A stretch of DNA of 64,000 bases from Westiellopsis prolifica IICB1 (lineage in GTDB: Bacteria; Cyanobacteriota; Cyanobacteriia; Cyanobacteriales; Nostocaceae), in NCBI RefSeq assembly GCF_004323185.1, contig NZ_NAPS01000002.1:1884408-1948407 (forward strand). Direction: 5' to 3'. The position numbers and the translations under genes are program-made. The notes below the pieces were generated by a model that saw only the letters and a list, made by a program, of their open reading frames with translations, was not told the origin of the DNA and did no database searches. Below are positions 55,372-64,000 of this stretch, in pieces (the stretch's first letter is position 1; every line of letters starts with the position of its first letter).

Positions 55372-55944
55372 ATGACCCCTCAAAAAAGTAATACACAAGA
55401 CGCTTCTGCGTCGTCAGGAGTATGGCGCAGTGTGCGGGAGAATTTGGGTTTGATTGCCATAGCCTTAGTTTTAGCATTTTTGATCAGAACGTTTATTGCT
55501 GAACCTCGCTACATTCCCTCAGATTCAATGGTACCGACTCTACATACAGGCGATCGCTTGGTGGTAGAAAAAATTTCTTACTCTTTTCACCCTCCACACT
55601 TAGGCGACATTATTGTTTTTCAGCCTCCCGAAAAACTACAACAAAGAGGATACCCAAAAGACCAAGCTTTCATTAAGCGTGTAATCGGTGAACCCGGTCA
55701 AACAGTTGCAATTACTGGTGGCAAGGTTTACATCAATGGAAAACCCTTACAAGAAGATTATATTGCCGAACCACCAATCCAGCCATTTACACAAGTGCGA
55801 GTCCCAGAAAATGAATTTTTCGTCATGGGAGATAATCGCAATGATAGTAATGACTCCCGTTACTGGGGTTTTTTGCCCAGAAAAAATATTATTGGTCGGG
55901 CAGTTTTTCGTTTTTGGCCCTTTGACCGCATTGGGTTGGTTTAA
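55372..55944 (+). CDS. lepB: signal peptidase I
   Basis: A 190-residue type I signal peptidase that cuts signal peptides from exported proteins at the outer face of the plasma or thylakoid membrane. One N-terminal membrane span (about 24-42) precedes the nucleophile S52 in PSDSMVPTL; the general base is K102 in AFIKRVIGEPGQ, and the later boxes FVMGDNRNDSNDSRYWGFLP (about 150-169) and GRAVFRFWPF are complete. The size is normal for cyanobacterial LepB. ATG 55372 is the only sensible start. It is monocistronic with repeats on both sides. Confidence 0.95.
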   Translation: MTPQKSNTQDASASSGVWRSVRENLGLIAIALVLAFLIRTFIAEPRYIPSDSMVPTLHTGDRLVVEKISYSFHPPHLGDIIVFQPPEKLQQRGYPKDQAFIKRVIGEPGQTVAITGGKVYINGKPLQEDYIAEPPIQPFTQVRVPENEFFVMGDNRNDSNDSRYWGFLPRKNIIGRAVFRFWPFDRIGLV

Positions 55945-56045
55945 TAGACGGGGAACGGGGATCACGGATCGGGGAAAGGGGAAAGGGGATCAGGGATCGG
56001 GGATCGGGATTGGGCATGAATCAGTTAACTATTAACTGTTTAATT

Positions 56046-56098
56046 TGATAACTGATAACTGATAACTGATAACTGATAACTGATAACTGATAACTGAT
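56046..56098. repeat. about seven tandem copies of the heptamer ataactg
   Basis: The heptamer ataactg (gataact in another register) is repeated head to tail almost perfectly. Opposite-sense cttgtccccctt and gatccccgatcccc runs follow to 56205. This is a typical short tandemly repeated repetitive sequence of heterocystous cyanobacteria. Confidence 0.85.
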
Positions 56099-56208
56099 TA
56101 TTCTCCCTTTTCTCCTTTGTCCTCCTTGTCCCCCTTTCCTTGTCTCTCCACACTCCCTAATCCCCGTTCCCCGATCCCCGATCCCCATTCCCCGTTCCCC
56201 GATCCTAT

Positions 56209-56751
56209 TTAGAACCTGAGATAATACATCAGCTGTGTAAGGATATCACTGGATAGATTTAAGCGTTGTTGGAAATCTACCAGGTTACGATAAGGCCCAG
56301 CTGATTGACGATTTTCAATCACTGCTTGAGCGATAGATAGTTCTATAAATGGTATTTTGACTAAACTTTCAACTGTTGCTGTATTGGCATTAATTTTATA
56401 AGTAATATTATTTACAGAATCGTCATCATAATAACTAAAATCTAATATAGTCTCTAAAGACTTGAGTCGCTGTACCGATATACTCAAAGCAGCAGCGATA
56501 TCTTCAATACAGTAAAATTTGATACCATTTTGAGAGAGTTCTACAAGCGATCGCGCCTGATGAATAGATAAACCAGGTAGGCGCAACCAATCATCCACAG
56601 TTGCTTGATTGGCGTCTATGCGTATACCTAAAGATACTGCGATCGCGATTTCTTCTGTTGACTGTAATCTATAGTAAGGATCATTCAGTAATTTAGAACG
56701 CAGTTTTTGCAATCTGGGGTTGAGTGGAAATGGCAGCCTATTTGAGTTCAT
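56209..56751 (-). CDS. helix-hairpin-helix (ComEA-like) protein
   Basis: The start is taken at ATG 56751 (MNSNRLPFPLNPRLQKL), giving 180 residues; an upstream in-frame start at 56817 overlaps the preceding gene and adds a poorly conserved leader. Two helix-hairpin-helix repeats are visible: IDANQATVDDWLRLPGLSIHQARSLVE (about 46-72) and INANTATVESLVKIPFIELSIAQAVIENRQSAGPYRNLVDF (about 121-161). Such repeats bind DNA non-specifically, as in the competence protein ComEA, but there is no signal peptide or membrane anchor here, so a cytoplasmic DNA-associated role is more likely. It lies downstream of the TM2 gene and is probably co-transcribed. Confidence 0.75.
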   Translation of the reverse strand: MNSNRLPFPLNPRLQKLRSKLLNDPYYRLQSTEEIAIAVSLGIRIDANQATVDDWLRLPGLSIHQARSLVELSQNGIKFYCIEDIAAALSISVQRLKSLETILDFSYYDDDSVNNITYKINANTATVESLVKIPFIELSIAQAVIENRQSAGPYRNLVDFQQRLNLSSDILTQLMYYLRF

Positions 56752-56813
56752 TTCACTTTTTAGGTTATTGGTTAACGCTAACAACCAACAATTAACAAGC
56801 ATCAAGTAACTAA

Positions 56814-57188
56814 TCAAGAAATTTGATCAAGCAAATGACGGCGTTTTTGTTCAAATTCATATTCGGAAATCAATCCATCTTGACGTAAAGCATCTAACTC
56901 ACGCAAAGCATCTGCGATCGCTCCGACTTGATTGACTTGTGAGCGTACAGAACGAGCTACTGACTTACCTTCATTAAAATTCTGATCAAAAGCTTCTTCG
57001 TCTTGAGCTAAATACCATACTCCTTCAATCGCACTTGCTACCTTGGGAATTGGTGTCCAGGACAGCAGCACATACAATAGACCCCACAACGGCTGTCCTA
57101 AATAAAATTTATGTAAACCAGAAATTGTCAACGTACCAGCAAACGCTAAAATTGCCGCAATACTCCGGCTTTTTCGCTTAGTCAACAT
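56814..57188 (-). CDS. TM2-domain protein with C-terminal SHOCT-like helix
   Basis: A 124-residue protein with two membrane spans (about 9-26 and 31-48) joined by GLHKFYLGQPLWGLLY, the TM2 signature, then a soluble part ending ALRELDALRQDGLISEYEFEQKRRHLL (about 94-120), which matches a SHOCT-type short helical motif. Function unknown; it is a membrane scaffold or sensor type. The ribosome site gaggag and the ATG lie inside the last codons of the TnpB frame (overlap 57178-57188), so the TnpB insertion sits directly in this gene's leader and probably changed its promoter. Confidence 0.8.
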   Translation of the reverse strand: MLTKRKSRSIAAILAFAGTLTISGLHKFYLGQPLWGLLYVLLSWTPIPKVASAIEGVWYLAQDEEAFDQNFNEGKSVARSVRSQVNQVGAIADALRELDALRQDGLISEYEFEQKRRHLLDQIS

Positions 57189-58503
57189 CTTTGATTCTCC
57201 TCATCCGACTAACCACCACCATACTGTTTTTATTGTATTGAAGTGAACTACCTACACTGTACTCTTGGAGTACAGTGTAGGCTTCCTGTCCAACAGAAAG
57301 CGCAGTAGTAGATTTCTTGCGTCCTCTATTACTGCGACTTACATCTGGACGACAGGCTTTATCCCCCGTTCCAGAGGAGCCAGTGCGGTGGACGGGTTCC
57401 CCGGCATAAAGCACCTGGCGTGTCAAAATCCGTAGTCCCTCATCTCTGAGGTTAATAGCTGCGTTCACATCCCGATCATGCTTTGTATGGCAGTTTTCGC
57501 AAGTCCAGAATCTTACATCTAGCGATAAACTACCAACTTGATTCAAGCACACGTGACAGGTTTTTGAACTAGGGAAAAATCTATCAACTTCTTGGTAAAC
57601 TTTTCCTCCCATTTCTGCCTTGTATTTTAACATGGTGCAAAACATTCCCCATCCTACCTGATGAATGGATTTAGCCAAACAATGATTTTGCATCATGCCC
57701 TTAATGTTGAGATTTTCCACCACAATAACTTGGTTTTCGTTAACTATCCTACGAGATAGTTTGTGTAGAAAATCTTCACGGCAATTAGTAATTTTTCTAT
57801 GAACACTAGCAACTTTGTTTCTAGATTTAATGCGGTTATTAGAACCTTTTTTCTTCCTAGATAATTGCTGTTGCTTGAGTTTTAAATTTTTCTCGTGTTT
57901 GTTGAGTATTCTAGGATTATCAAACTTTGCTCCATCACTGGTAACGGCAAAGTGAGTTAGACCCAAGTCAATACCTATTGCTTTGCCATCTGTATTTGAT
58001 TCTCGATTGTCTTTACCATCATCAAATAGAATAGCCGCAAAGTATTGATTAGAACAGTTTTTAGATATAGTCACAGTCTTAACTTTCCCCTCAATAGGTC
58101 TGTGAATTATTGCTGTTACATCTCCTATTTTTGGGAGGCTTACGCAATTATCATCGACTTTGACGTTTTGAGGATATTGTATTGACTGCTTACCATGTTT
58201 ATATTTGAATCTAGGGTATTTAGCTCGTTTCTCGAAAAAGTTATTAAAAGCTACGCCAAGATTCAAGCAAACCTGTTGCAAGCATTGTGAATAGGTCGAT
58301 GTTAACCATTCATGCTCTTTTTTTAACTGAGGAATTATCTTTTTTACTGCGTATCCAGACAACCCCTTGCCTGTCTCCTTGTATGTTTGGTTCATCAAAT
58401 TCAGGCAATAATTCCAAAGCCAACGACAACAACCAAAAGCTGATCGTAGCTCCTGCTGTTGTTGGGCATCTGGATATAATCTGACTTTGACAACTTTTAA
58501 CAT
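57178..58503 (-). CDS. tnpB: TnpB, RNA-guided nuclease of an IS200/IS605-type element
   Basis: A 441-residue TnpB. The N-terminal helix-turn-helix region (KVRLYPDAQQQQELRSAFGCCRWLWNYCL) is followed by the wedge-like barrel and the split RuvC nuclease: D179 in GIDLGLTHFAVTSDG, E263 in VVENLNIKGM and D343/D345 in HDRDVNAAINL. A zinc ribbon is formed by CHVC (316-319) and CENC (335-338). The residues expected for activity are all present. No TnpA transposase is nearby, so the element is solo and would need TnpA in trans. The final 15 or so codons (NSMVVVSRMRRIKDVD) appear to be flanking host DNA, because they contain the ribosome site of the TM2 gene. Confidence 0.9.
   Translation of the reverse strand: MLKVVKVRLYPDAQQQQELRSAFGCCRWLWNYCLNLMNQTYKETGKGLSGYAVKKIIPQLKKEHEWLTSTYSQCLQQVCLNLGVAFNNFFEKRAKYPRFKYKHGKQSIQYPQNVKVDDNCVSLPKIGDVTAIIHRPIEGKVKTVTISKNCSNQYFAAILFDDGKDNRESNTDGKAIGIDLGLTHFAVTSDGAKFDNPRILNKHEKNLKLKQQQLSRKKKGSNNRIKSRNKVASVHRKITNCREDFLHKLSRRIVNENQVIVVENLNIKGMMQNHCLAKSIHQVGWGMFCTMLKYKAEMGGKVYQEVDRFFPSSKTCHVCLNQVGSLSLDVRFWTCENCHTKHDRDVNAAINLRDEGLRILTRQVLYAGEPVHRTGSSGTGDKACRPDVSRSNRGRKKSTTALSVGQEAYTVLQEYSVGSSLQYNKNSMVVVSRMRRIKDVD
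57241..57330 (-). ncRNA. candidate omega-RNA scaffold / right-end hairpin
   Basis: Inside the 3' end of tnpB, 57251-57264 and 57268-57281 (cctacactgtactc and its complement) form a perfect 14-bp hairpin with a 3-nt loop on the sense strand. In IS200/IS605 elements the guide RNA of TnpB is cut from the 3' end of its own transcript and ends near such a right-end hairpin. The guide would then be the 15-20 nt past the right end, toward 57230-57200. This assignment is by position only. Confidence 0.4.
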
Positions 58504-58649
58504 ATTAGACTGAAATCAATTTGCGATAAAACGCCATAACACAAGACTTGTACCCTGCGGGAAGCAAGCTACGTTTCCGACCTGTCCTTTCCCCTATTTC
58601 CCCTGCGGGTAATTTGGTCAAAGGACTGTCGTCAACTCACCCGCCATTC

Positions 58650-58680
58650 ATCCCACGCTCCCCTCCGGGTGAGTCGTGGG
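58650..58680. repeat. hairpin near the left end of the TnpB element
   Basis: cccacgctc pairs with gagtcgtggg around ccctccgggt, with one bulged base. Imperfect subterminal hairpins of this kind are recognised by TnpA in IS200/IS605 elements; this one is about 150 bp upstream of the tnpB start. Confidence 0.5.
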
Positions 58681-58721
58681 GCTTCTGTCGGTTTTAGCTA
58701 AACGATAGGGGATCGGGGGTA

Positions 58722-58830
58722 ATGCCCCATGCCCAATGCCCAATGCCCAATGCCCAATGCCCCATGCCCCATGCCCAATGCCCCATGCTCAATGACAAAT
58801 GACAAATGACAAATGACCAACCACTAACCA
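58722..58830. repeat. heptanucleotide tandem repeats (caatgcc / caaatga)
   Basis: About fifteen degenerate heptamers (aatgccc, aatgcca, acaaatg) run head to tail. The first part matches 230-251 and the last part matches 52900-52920. Confidence 0.85.
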
Positions 58831-58995
58831 CTAACTAAATCGTCAAGTGTTGATATCTCGGTAAAAACTGTAATTTAACCGAAGCTTATTTTCTAGCTTA
58901 GTTTCTCAGACTAAAGACTAAAATAAACCTAGAGGCAAAATTTTAGGACAAAGAGAGGTACTGATCATCAGTACTTATTAAGATATAGAAGCAAC

Positions 58996-59319
58996 ATGGG
59001 ATTCTTTGACTCCGAGATAGTTCAGCAAGAAGCAAAGCAGCTGTTTGAAGATTATCAAGCCCTGATCAAACTTGGCAACAATTACGGCAAGTTTGACCGC
59101 GAGGGTAAAAAGCTGTTTATTGAGCAAATGGAAGCAATGATGGAACGTTATCGCGTCTTTATGAAGCGATTCGAGCTATCAGAAGATTTTATGGCGCAAA
59201 TGACTATCCAGCAGTTGAAAACTCAGCTCAGTCAGTTTGGCGTCACACCACAACAAATGTTCGATCAAATGAACATCACCTTAGAACGGATGAAAGCGGA
59301 ACTAGAAAAACAGAAATAG
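58996..59319 (+). CDS. DUF1825-family cyanobacterial protein
   Basis: The 107-residue protein begins MGFFDSEIVQQEAKQLFEDYQ, followed by LGNNYGKFDREGKKLFIEQME and MERYRVFMKRFELSEDFMAQMTIQQLKTQLSQFG, matching the DUF1825 family found across cyanobacteria. It is all-helical, hydrophilic and cytoplasmic, with no catalytic motif; the molecular role is unknown. The frame starts at the first ATG (aatagaagcaac upstream, weak ribosome site). It is convergent with the penicillin-binding protein gene downstream. Confidence 0.88.
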   Translation: MGFFDSEIVQQEAKQLFEDYQALIKLGNNYGKFDREGKKLFIEQMEAMMERYRVFMKRFELSEDFMAQMTIQQLKTQLSQFGVTPQQMFDQMNITLERMKAELEKQK

Positions 59320-59420
59320 AGATGAGGGATTACAGGCTAGAAAATTTAAAATGAAAAATTTTTAATTTCTAAATTTTTAATAAATTTATCCCTAATCTCC
59401 AGTTTCTCGTTTCTAACTCC

Positions 59421-61340
59421 CTACTTTTTAGGACGAGGGAACTTAGAAGGTGGCTTAAAGTACTCTACAGGTGTGTCTTTAAGTGCCTTGAGCATAAAGT
59501 CACGCCAAACGGGAGCTACCATCGTGCCTCCTGTAGCACCAGTAGCCAATTGCCTATTGTCGTCTCTACCCACCCAAACAGCAGTTGTCAGCTGGGGTAC
59601 AGTTCCGACAAACCAAATATCTTTTTCTGAAGAAGTAGTTCCTGTCTTACCAGCTGCAGGACGGCCAATCGCTGCATTTTTCCCAGTACCATCAGTGATT
59701 ACTGCTTGCATCACATTAACTACTGCTGCTGCGGCCCAGGGTTCTAGAACTAGCTGAGGCTTGGGAGTATTATCTAGTAATACATTACCGCTACTGTCAG
59801 TAACACGAACAATCACCGTTGTTGGTGATTGCCAGCCATAATTGGCAAAAGTTGCATAAGCACCAGCCATCTCGATAGGTGTCACCCCAATCGCACCAAG
59901 TGGTAAAGAAGTCACTGGTTCCATGGGACTCATAATTCCTAAGGTACGGGATGTTTCAACAACTTTGTTCATACCTATAGCTTTGCCAACCTTGATAACT
60001 GGGACGTTACGAGACAACTTCAAAGCAGTACGAATAGACATTGCCCCACTATAACCGCCATCGTAGTTGCGTGGACTATACCAACCACTACCATCTCGGT
60101 AACTCACAGGAGTATCATAAACAACTGTATCAGGTGTAAATTTACCAGTAGCAAAAGCGGCATAATAAACAAAAGGTTTAAAAGAAGAGCCTGGTTGCCT
60201 ATAAGCTTGGGTTGCACGGTTAAATTCACTAGTTTTGGAATCTACACCACCCACCAATGCTTTCACGTAATGAGTGCGAGGGTCGATCGCCACCAAAGCA
60301 ATTTGATTTTTATTTAGTCCTTGACTGCTTAGTCTTCTATGCCATTTACTGACAGTTTCTTCTGCCATTTCTTGAAACTTGGCATCTACTGTGGTTTGTA
60401 CGCGCATTCCGCCTTTTAGCAAGGCTTCACGACCAAACTTCCTTGCTAGTTCCTGAGATACAGCGTTAGTAACATAAGGTAACGCACTACCTTGAAATGA
60501 CCTAATTCTGCCTAATTTAATTTTTTCTTTTAAAGCGTCGTCATATTCTTTTTGGGTGATCCAGCCCAAAGTCAGCATTCGCCCCAAGACTTCCTTTTGC
60601 TGATATTTAGCTTTTTGCATACTGACAAACGGGCTATATTCCTCTGGCGCTTGGATCAAACCCGCCATCATTGCCGACTCACCTAAGGTTAAATACTCTG
60701 CCGATTTATTAAAATAGCTACGTGCTGCTGTTTGTACACCGTAGTTATTGTGACCCCAATATACTTGATTGAGGTACATTTCCAAAACTTGATCTTTTTT
60801 AAGTATTTGTTCGAGACGAATTGCTAATACTGCCTCGGCAATTTTACGGGTAAATTGACGTCTCTGGGACAAAAACAGATTTTTCACCAGCTGCATAGTG
60901 ATGGTAGAACCACCCTCGCGCACCCCACCAGCTACCCAGTTGGTAACTACAGCACGCCCTACACCTTTAGGATTAATGCCGTGGTGAAAGTAAAAATCAG
61001 CGTCTTCGCTTGCTAGTACTGCACGTTTTAAGTGCGGCGAAATTTTATCTAGAGGTACAACTTCTCGGTTGGCTTCACCATGGATACTTGTTAATAACTT
61101 ACCCTTGATGTCATAAATATAGGTAGTTTCTGAAGGAAAAAAACTACGTAGCTGTCTTACATCAGGCAAGTTGCGGAAACTAATGGCTAAACCAACTAAT
61201 CCTCCGGCGACAATCGAACTCGCTAGCATGGTAATTGATAACAGAGTACCGCCAGCTACCTGACCTACTCCTTTCAAAAACTCAACGCCAGATGAAGGGC
61301 TACCTTGGGATTGCTTATCTTCAAAAGTCCTAGACGACAC
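59421..61340 (-). CDS. class A penicillin-binding protein (PBP1A-like)
   Basis: A bifunctional peptidoglycan synthase of 639 residues. After a cytoplasmic start and one membrane span (about 33-53) comes the GT51 glycosyltransferase domain: LASEDADFYFHHGINPKGVGRA (about 109-130, with the catalytic Glu), GGSTITMQLVKNLFLSQ (about 141-157) and LEMYLNQVYWGHNNYGVQTAA (about 186-206). The transpeptidase domain has the Ser-Lys pair in QPGSSFKPF (about 385-393), SRNVPVI (SxN, about 442-448) and KTGTTSSEKD (about 563-572). It polymerises and cross-links the cell wall. The length is at the short end of the family, with a short C-terminal tail. Confidence 0.93.
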   Translation of the reverse strand: MSSRTFEDKQSQGSPSSGVEFLKGVGQVAGGTLLSITMLASSIVAGGLVGLAISFRNLPDVRQLRSFFPSETTYIYDIKGKLLTSIHGEANREVVPLDKISPHLKRAVLASEDADFYFHHGINPKGVGRAVVTNWVAGGVREGGSTITMQLVKNLFLSQRRQFTRKIAEAVLAIRLEQILKKDQVLEMYLNQVYWGHNNYGVQTAARSYFNKSAEYLTLGESAMMAGLIQAPEEYSPFVSMQKAKYQQKEVLGRMLTLGWITQKEYDDALKEKIKLGRIRSFQGSALPYVTNAVSQELARKFGREALLKGGMRVQTTVDAKFQEMAEETVSKWHRRLSSQGLNKNQIALVAIDPRTHYVKALVGGVDSKTSEFNRATQAYRQPGSSFKPFVYYAAFATGKFTPDTVVYDTPVSYRDGSGWYSPRNYDGGYSGAMSIRTALKLSRNVPVIKVGKAIGMNKVVETSRTLGIMSPMEPVTSLPLGAIGVTPIEMAGAYATFANYGWQSPTTVIVRVTDSSGNVLLDNTPKPQLVLEPWAAAAVVNVMQAVITDGTGKNAAIGRPAAGKTGTTSSEKDIWFVGTVPQLTTAVWVGRDDNRQLATGATGGTMVAPVWRDFMLKALKDTPVEYFKPPSKFPRPKK

Positions 61341-61517
61341 GGCGTTCTCACTTCCTCACTTGTAAATATAACTATATTTTCTTTGGCGCAGCAAGACGGT
61401 TAATTTTTTGCAATTATATTAGTCTGTCAGATATAAACAACGGAAGCATTGCTAGTGACTATAACTTACTCAACTTCCATATTGCAAAGTATAGATAACA
61501 GTCAAGATTCTAATAGT

Positions 61518-62687
61518 ATGGTGCAGAACTTTTCTTGGTTACGTCGTGGCATTGTCGAAATTTTTCCCCAACCAGCTGATTCGGATATTGAATCTGAAAG
61601 TTTAGAAAAGCGCTTGGCCACAACCGACCGACCTTTACGAATAAAATTGGGCATTGACCCAACAGGCGCCGATATTCATCTCGGTCATAGCATACCAGTA
61701 AGGAAACTGCGAGCTTTTCAAGATGCTGGTCATACAGCAGTGTTGATTATTGGTGATTTCACGGCACGGATTGGCGATCCTACAGGTAAGTCAGATGTAC
61801 GTCGCCAACTTACACAACAAGAGGTCGAGGCAAACGCTCAAACCTATCTTGAACAAGTACAACCCATACTAGATTTTGACACACCTGGAAGATTAGAGGT
61901 GCGATATAACTCGCAATGGCTTTCCAAGCTTGATTTAGGAAAAATTTTAGAATTACTCTCAACCATGACTGTAGGACAAATGCTCGCAAAAGAAGGATTT
62001 GCTGAACGTTATAAAAAAGAGAATCCGATTTTTCTACATGAGTTCCTCTATCCGTTGATGCAGGGTTTTGATTCTGTGGCTATCGAGGCTGATGTGGAAT
62101 TGGGTGGTACTGACCAGAAATTTAACATAGCGGTAGGAAGAGATTTGCAACGTCATTTTGGACAAAAACCCCAATTTGGTTTGCTATTACCGCTTTTGAT
62201 TGGCACAGATGGTGAGCAAAAAATGTCTAAGTCCTTGGGTAATTACGTAAGTTTACGAGAACATCCGAGCCAAAAATATCAAAAATTGCAAGGTATTCCA
62301 GACCACCTGCTAAAAGATTATTTTGAATTATTGACGGATTTACCTCTAGACACATTACCAGAAAACCCACGCGATCGCCAAAAACTCCTCGCGCAAGAAA
62401 TAGTCCGGCAGTATCATGGACAAGACGCTGTCAATAACATTGAAGCAGGAGAACTACCGGAATTTTCTCTATCAAAAGTAGAATTTCCGGCAAAATTATC
62501 CTACATTCTCAATATTACTGGCTTATGCAAAAGTGCTGGAGAAGGAAAGCGGAAAATTCAAGAAGGTGGTGTGCGACTAGATGGCGATCGCATTAGCGAT
62601 GTAGATACTTCTTTTGAAACCGCTAGTCAATTGTACGGACAAGTTTTGCAACTAGGAAAAAATAAATTTGTCCGACTTGTTGAATGA
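61518..62687 (+). CDS. tyrS: tyrosyl-tRNA synthetase
   Basis: The start is ATG 61518 ([19 protein letters not shown]), preferred over the upstream TTG 61449 because the extra 23 residues are low in family character; the product has 389 residues. It is a class I synthetase: the HIGH-type motif is HLGHS (about 55-59, in [14 protein letters not shown]), and the KMSKS loop is QKMSKSLGN (about 235-243). The C-terminal S4 domain ([24 protein letters not shown], about 335-360) binds tRNA. It charges tRNA(Tyr) in the cytoplasm. It is divergent from the PBP gene; a repeat-filled 97-bp gap separates it from pyrF. Confidence 0.95.
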   Translation: MVQNFSWLRRGIVEIFPQPADSDIESESLEKRLATTDRPLRIKLGIDPTGADIHLGHSIPVRKLRAFQDAGHTAVLIIGDFTARIGDPTGKSDVRRQLTQQEVEANAQTYLEQVQPILDFDTPGRLEVRYNSQWLSKLDLGKILELLSTMTVGQMLAKEGFAERYKKENPIFLHEFLYPLMQGFDSVAIEADVELGGTDQKFNIAVGRDLQRHFGQKPQFGLLLPLLIGTDGEQKMSKSLGNYVSLREHPSQKYQKLQGIPDHLLKDYFELLTDLPLDTLPENPRDRQKLLAQEIVRQYHGQDAVNNIEAGELPEFSLSKVEFPAKLSYILNITGLCKSAGEGKRKIQEGGVRLDGDRISDVDTSFETASQLYGQVLQLGKNKFVRLVE

Positions 62688-62689
62688 AG

Positions 62690-62784
62690 GAGATTGGGGA
62701 TCGGGGATCGGGGATCGGGAAGAGACTTATTAAATAATTCTCCCTTGTCCCCCTTCCCTTGTCCCCAATCCCCGATCCCCAGTA
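62690..62784. repeat. gggatcgggg / cttgtccccc repeats between tyrS and pyrF
   Basis: gggatcgggg units (from 62697) are followed by opposite-sense ccccttgtcccc and ccccgatcccc, so the gap can fold into a hairpin. This is the same unit family as in several other gaps. Confidence 0.7.
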
Positions 62785-63498
62785 ATGAACAAGCGAATTA
62801 TTGTGCCTTTAGATGTGGCAAATATTGCAGATGCGATCGCCTTGATTGAACAATTGCCACAAGTCAGTTTTTGGAAAGTTGGTTTGGAATTGTTTACCAG
62901 TACAGGACCGCAAATTCTGCAAGAATTAAAATCTCGGCAAAAACGGATTTTCCTAGATTTGAAGTTTCATGATATTCCGAACACCGTTGCTGGTGCTTGT
63001 CAGGCTGCTGCACGTTACGGTGTTGATTTACTGACAATTCACGCTACAGCTGGTAAAGATGCCCTCAAGGCAGCAACAGAGGCAGTACAAACAGGGGCAA
63101 TACAAGCAGGAGTGGAACCACCAAAACTTATTGCCATTACACTTTTAACTAGTATTTCTTCCCGACAATTGGCGTTTGATTTAAAAATTCCCTTAGAATT
63201 GCCAGAGTATGCACTGGAAATGGCATTGATGGCGCAAGAAATTGGTTTAGATGGGGCTGTTTGTTCGCCTCAAGAGGTGGCACAACTGCGAAATAGTTGT
63301 GGAAATGAGTTTTTGTTAGTTTGTCCAGGGGTGCGTCCAACTTGGGCAGAAAAAGGAGATCAAAAGCGATCGCTCACCCCAAGTCAAGCACTACAAGCAG
63401 GAGCAAATTACCTTGTGATTGGACGTCCCATTACTGCTGCTGTTGAACCTGAGCTAGCCTGGAAAAAAATTTGCGATGAGTTAGCAAGTGTGGCATGA
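62785..63498 (+). CDS. pyrF: orotidine 5'-phosphate decarboxylase
   Basis: A 237-residue decarboxylase that makes UMP in the last step of pyrimidine synthesis. The start [22 protein letters not shown] (about 3-24) has the first Asp; the catalytic Asp-Lys-x-x-Asp cluster is in [16 protein letters not shown] (about 55-70); the phosphate-binding end is CPGVRPTW (about 183-190) and [15 protein letters not shown] (about 210-224). Group 1 length is normal. Its stop overlaps the ATG of the next gene (63495-63498, ATGA), so the two are translationally coupled. Confidence 0.96.
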   Translation: MNKRIIVPLDVANIADAIALIEQLPQVSFWKVGLELFTSTGPQILQELKSRQKRIFLDLKFHDIPNTVAGACQAAARYGVDLLTIHATAGKDALKAATEAVQTGAIQAGVEPPKLIAITLLTSISSRQLAFDLKIPLELPEYALEMALMAQEIGLDGAVCSPQEVAQLRNSCGNEFLLVCPGVRPTWAEKGDQKRSLTPSQALQAGANYLVIGRPITAAVEPELAWKKICDELASVA

Positions 63499-64000
63499 AT
63501 TCCAAAGCTCAAAAAGATAGATATCAAATAGTTGAACCAGAATTAAAACATAAGGTAAAAGGGAAAAATGTCAAATCTTTAAACTTTCTCTTTTACCCTT
63601 TCCCCAAATTTTGCAAAAAGTCTAGTTACAAATTGTGGTTTGTAGCTTTTGGCTTTTGGTTACTTATTTCCAATTGCTTTACTTACCAAGCATTTGCCCA
63701 AAATCCTACCTCTTCGCCAACAAGCAAAGAAAAATCTTTTTGTTCACAGCAAAATATTGAATTATTGACTACGAAGCTTTTGTTGGATTTACCTAGTTAT
63801 GCTAATCGTGTGATTCAACGCGCTCGCCGCACTAGTAGAAAAAATGATGTTTTTAGTTACGTTTTAATGGCAGGAAGACCGGAATTTGCACCACTACCTC
63901 TAAACACAAGTGGAGATATTCCTAAAGAATTAAAATATACTGCCAAAGATATTAATCAAGTATTTTTTACTACTTTAGAACGACGATATATTGGAAAAAA
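63495..64000 (+). CDS. exported or anchored hypothetical protein, cut by the window edge
   Basis: A frame open from ATG 63495 to the end of the window (168 codons seen). It overlaps the pyrF stop by 4 bp (ATGA), a sign of translational coupling. A basic N-terminus of about 45 residues precedes a hydrophobic segment ([16 protein letters not shown], about 47-62) and TYQAFAQNP, which looks like a signal peptide cleavage region, so the rest should be periplasmic or luminal. The visible mature part ([29 protein letters not shown]) is not one I recognise. Confidence 0.7.
   Translation, partial: MNSKAQKDRYQIVEPELKHKVKGKNVKSLNFLFYPFPKFCKKSSYKLWFVAFGFWLLISNCFTYQAFAQNPTSSPTSKEKSFCSQQNIELLTTKLLLDLPSYANRVIQRARRTSRKNDVFSYVLMAGRPEFAPLPLNTSGDIPKELKYTAKDINQVFFTTLERRYIGK

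Larger units (their letters stand above)
58504..58995. other. 492-bp gap: TnpB left end and heptamer repeats
   Basis: 58504-58690 is likely the left end of the TnpB element, with the hairpin at 58650-58680; 58722-58830 is heptamer repeat. The remaining 165 bp should hold the promoter of the DUF1825 gene. No reading frame was found. Confidence 0.5.

Noticed and set aside
57178-58503. Complete IS605 element with TnpA
   Set aside because: No TnpA-like frame is present within several kilobases on either strand.
59330-59420. AT-rich near-palindromic spacer between the convergent DUF1825 and PBP genes
   Set aside because: It may help terminate both transcripts, but no stable stem with a T-run could be defined.

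Overview
The window looks like chromosomal DNA of a filamentous, probably heterocyst-forming (Nostocales-type) cyanobacterium. Evidence: low-to-moderate GC; many copies of the HIP1 octamer gcgatcgc; cyanobacteria-specific genes (a Psb28 paralogue, a BchH/ChlH-type chelatase subunit, DUF1825 and DUF6464 proteins); the C-terminal half of a split-intein DnaE; and heptanucleotide tandem repeats and small palindromic elements in most gaps. The genus cannot be fixed from sequence alone. No rRNA, tRNA or CRISPR array was seen.

Region 1 (about 0.6-18.4 kb) is an exopolysaccharide locus read entirely on the minus strand. From its promoter-proximal end it encodes a chain-length regulator fused to a BY-kinase, a Wzx flippase, glycosyltransferases, a Wzy/ligase-type polymerase, further glycosyltransferases, a nucleotide-sugar epimerase, a WecG-type transferase, a methyltransferase, a Tat-exported GH10 glycanase, a WbaP-type priming transferase and a GT61 transferase. 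Together they suffice for a Wzx/Wzy pathway: priming on undecaprenyl phosphate, extension, flipping, polymerisation and length control, with the GH10 enzyme placed to trim the product outside. Upstream, a gap of about 1.6 kb holds two degenerate repeat pairs, one with a possible covarying stem. A frameshifted small gene and a divergent beta-helix surface protein follow.

Region 2 (23-41.8 kb) is mostly housekeeping: aspS, an HtpX-like protease, a large BchH/ChlH paralogue, a TrmJ-like methyltransferase, a class A beta-lactamase-fold hydrolase followed at once by psb28-2, a double-domain histidine phosphatase, a dihydroorotase homologue lacking key metal ligands, and nadA. Several of these genes carry in-frame segments that match the genome's intergenic repeats.

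Region 3 (42-64 kb) holds a GH15/phosphorylase-kinase-like protein, mgtE behind a possible structured leader, two RodZ-like proteins flanking an alpha/beta hydrolase, gatA, the DnaE C-half with its intein fragment, a DUF6464 protein, signal peptidase I, a helix-hairpin-helix protein and a TM2 protein next to a solo TnpB element, DUF1825, a class A PBP, tyrS, pyrF and a truncated exported protein at the edge.

The most notable points are the tandem structured motif upstream of the polysaccharide locus, the repeat-derived protein segments in bchH and pyrC, the TnpB element whose reading frame and predicted guide run into the leader of the next gene, the split intein, and the mgtE leader. All functional calls are from reading the sequence; no database search was possible.
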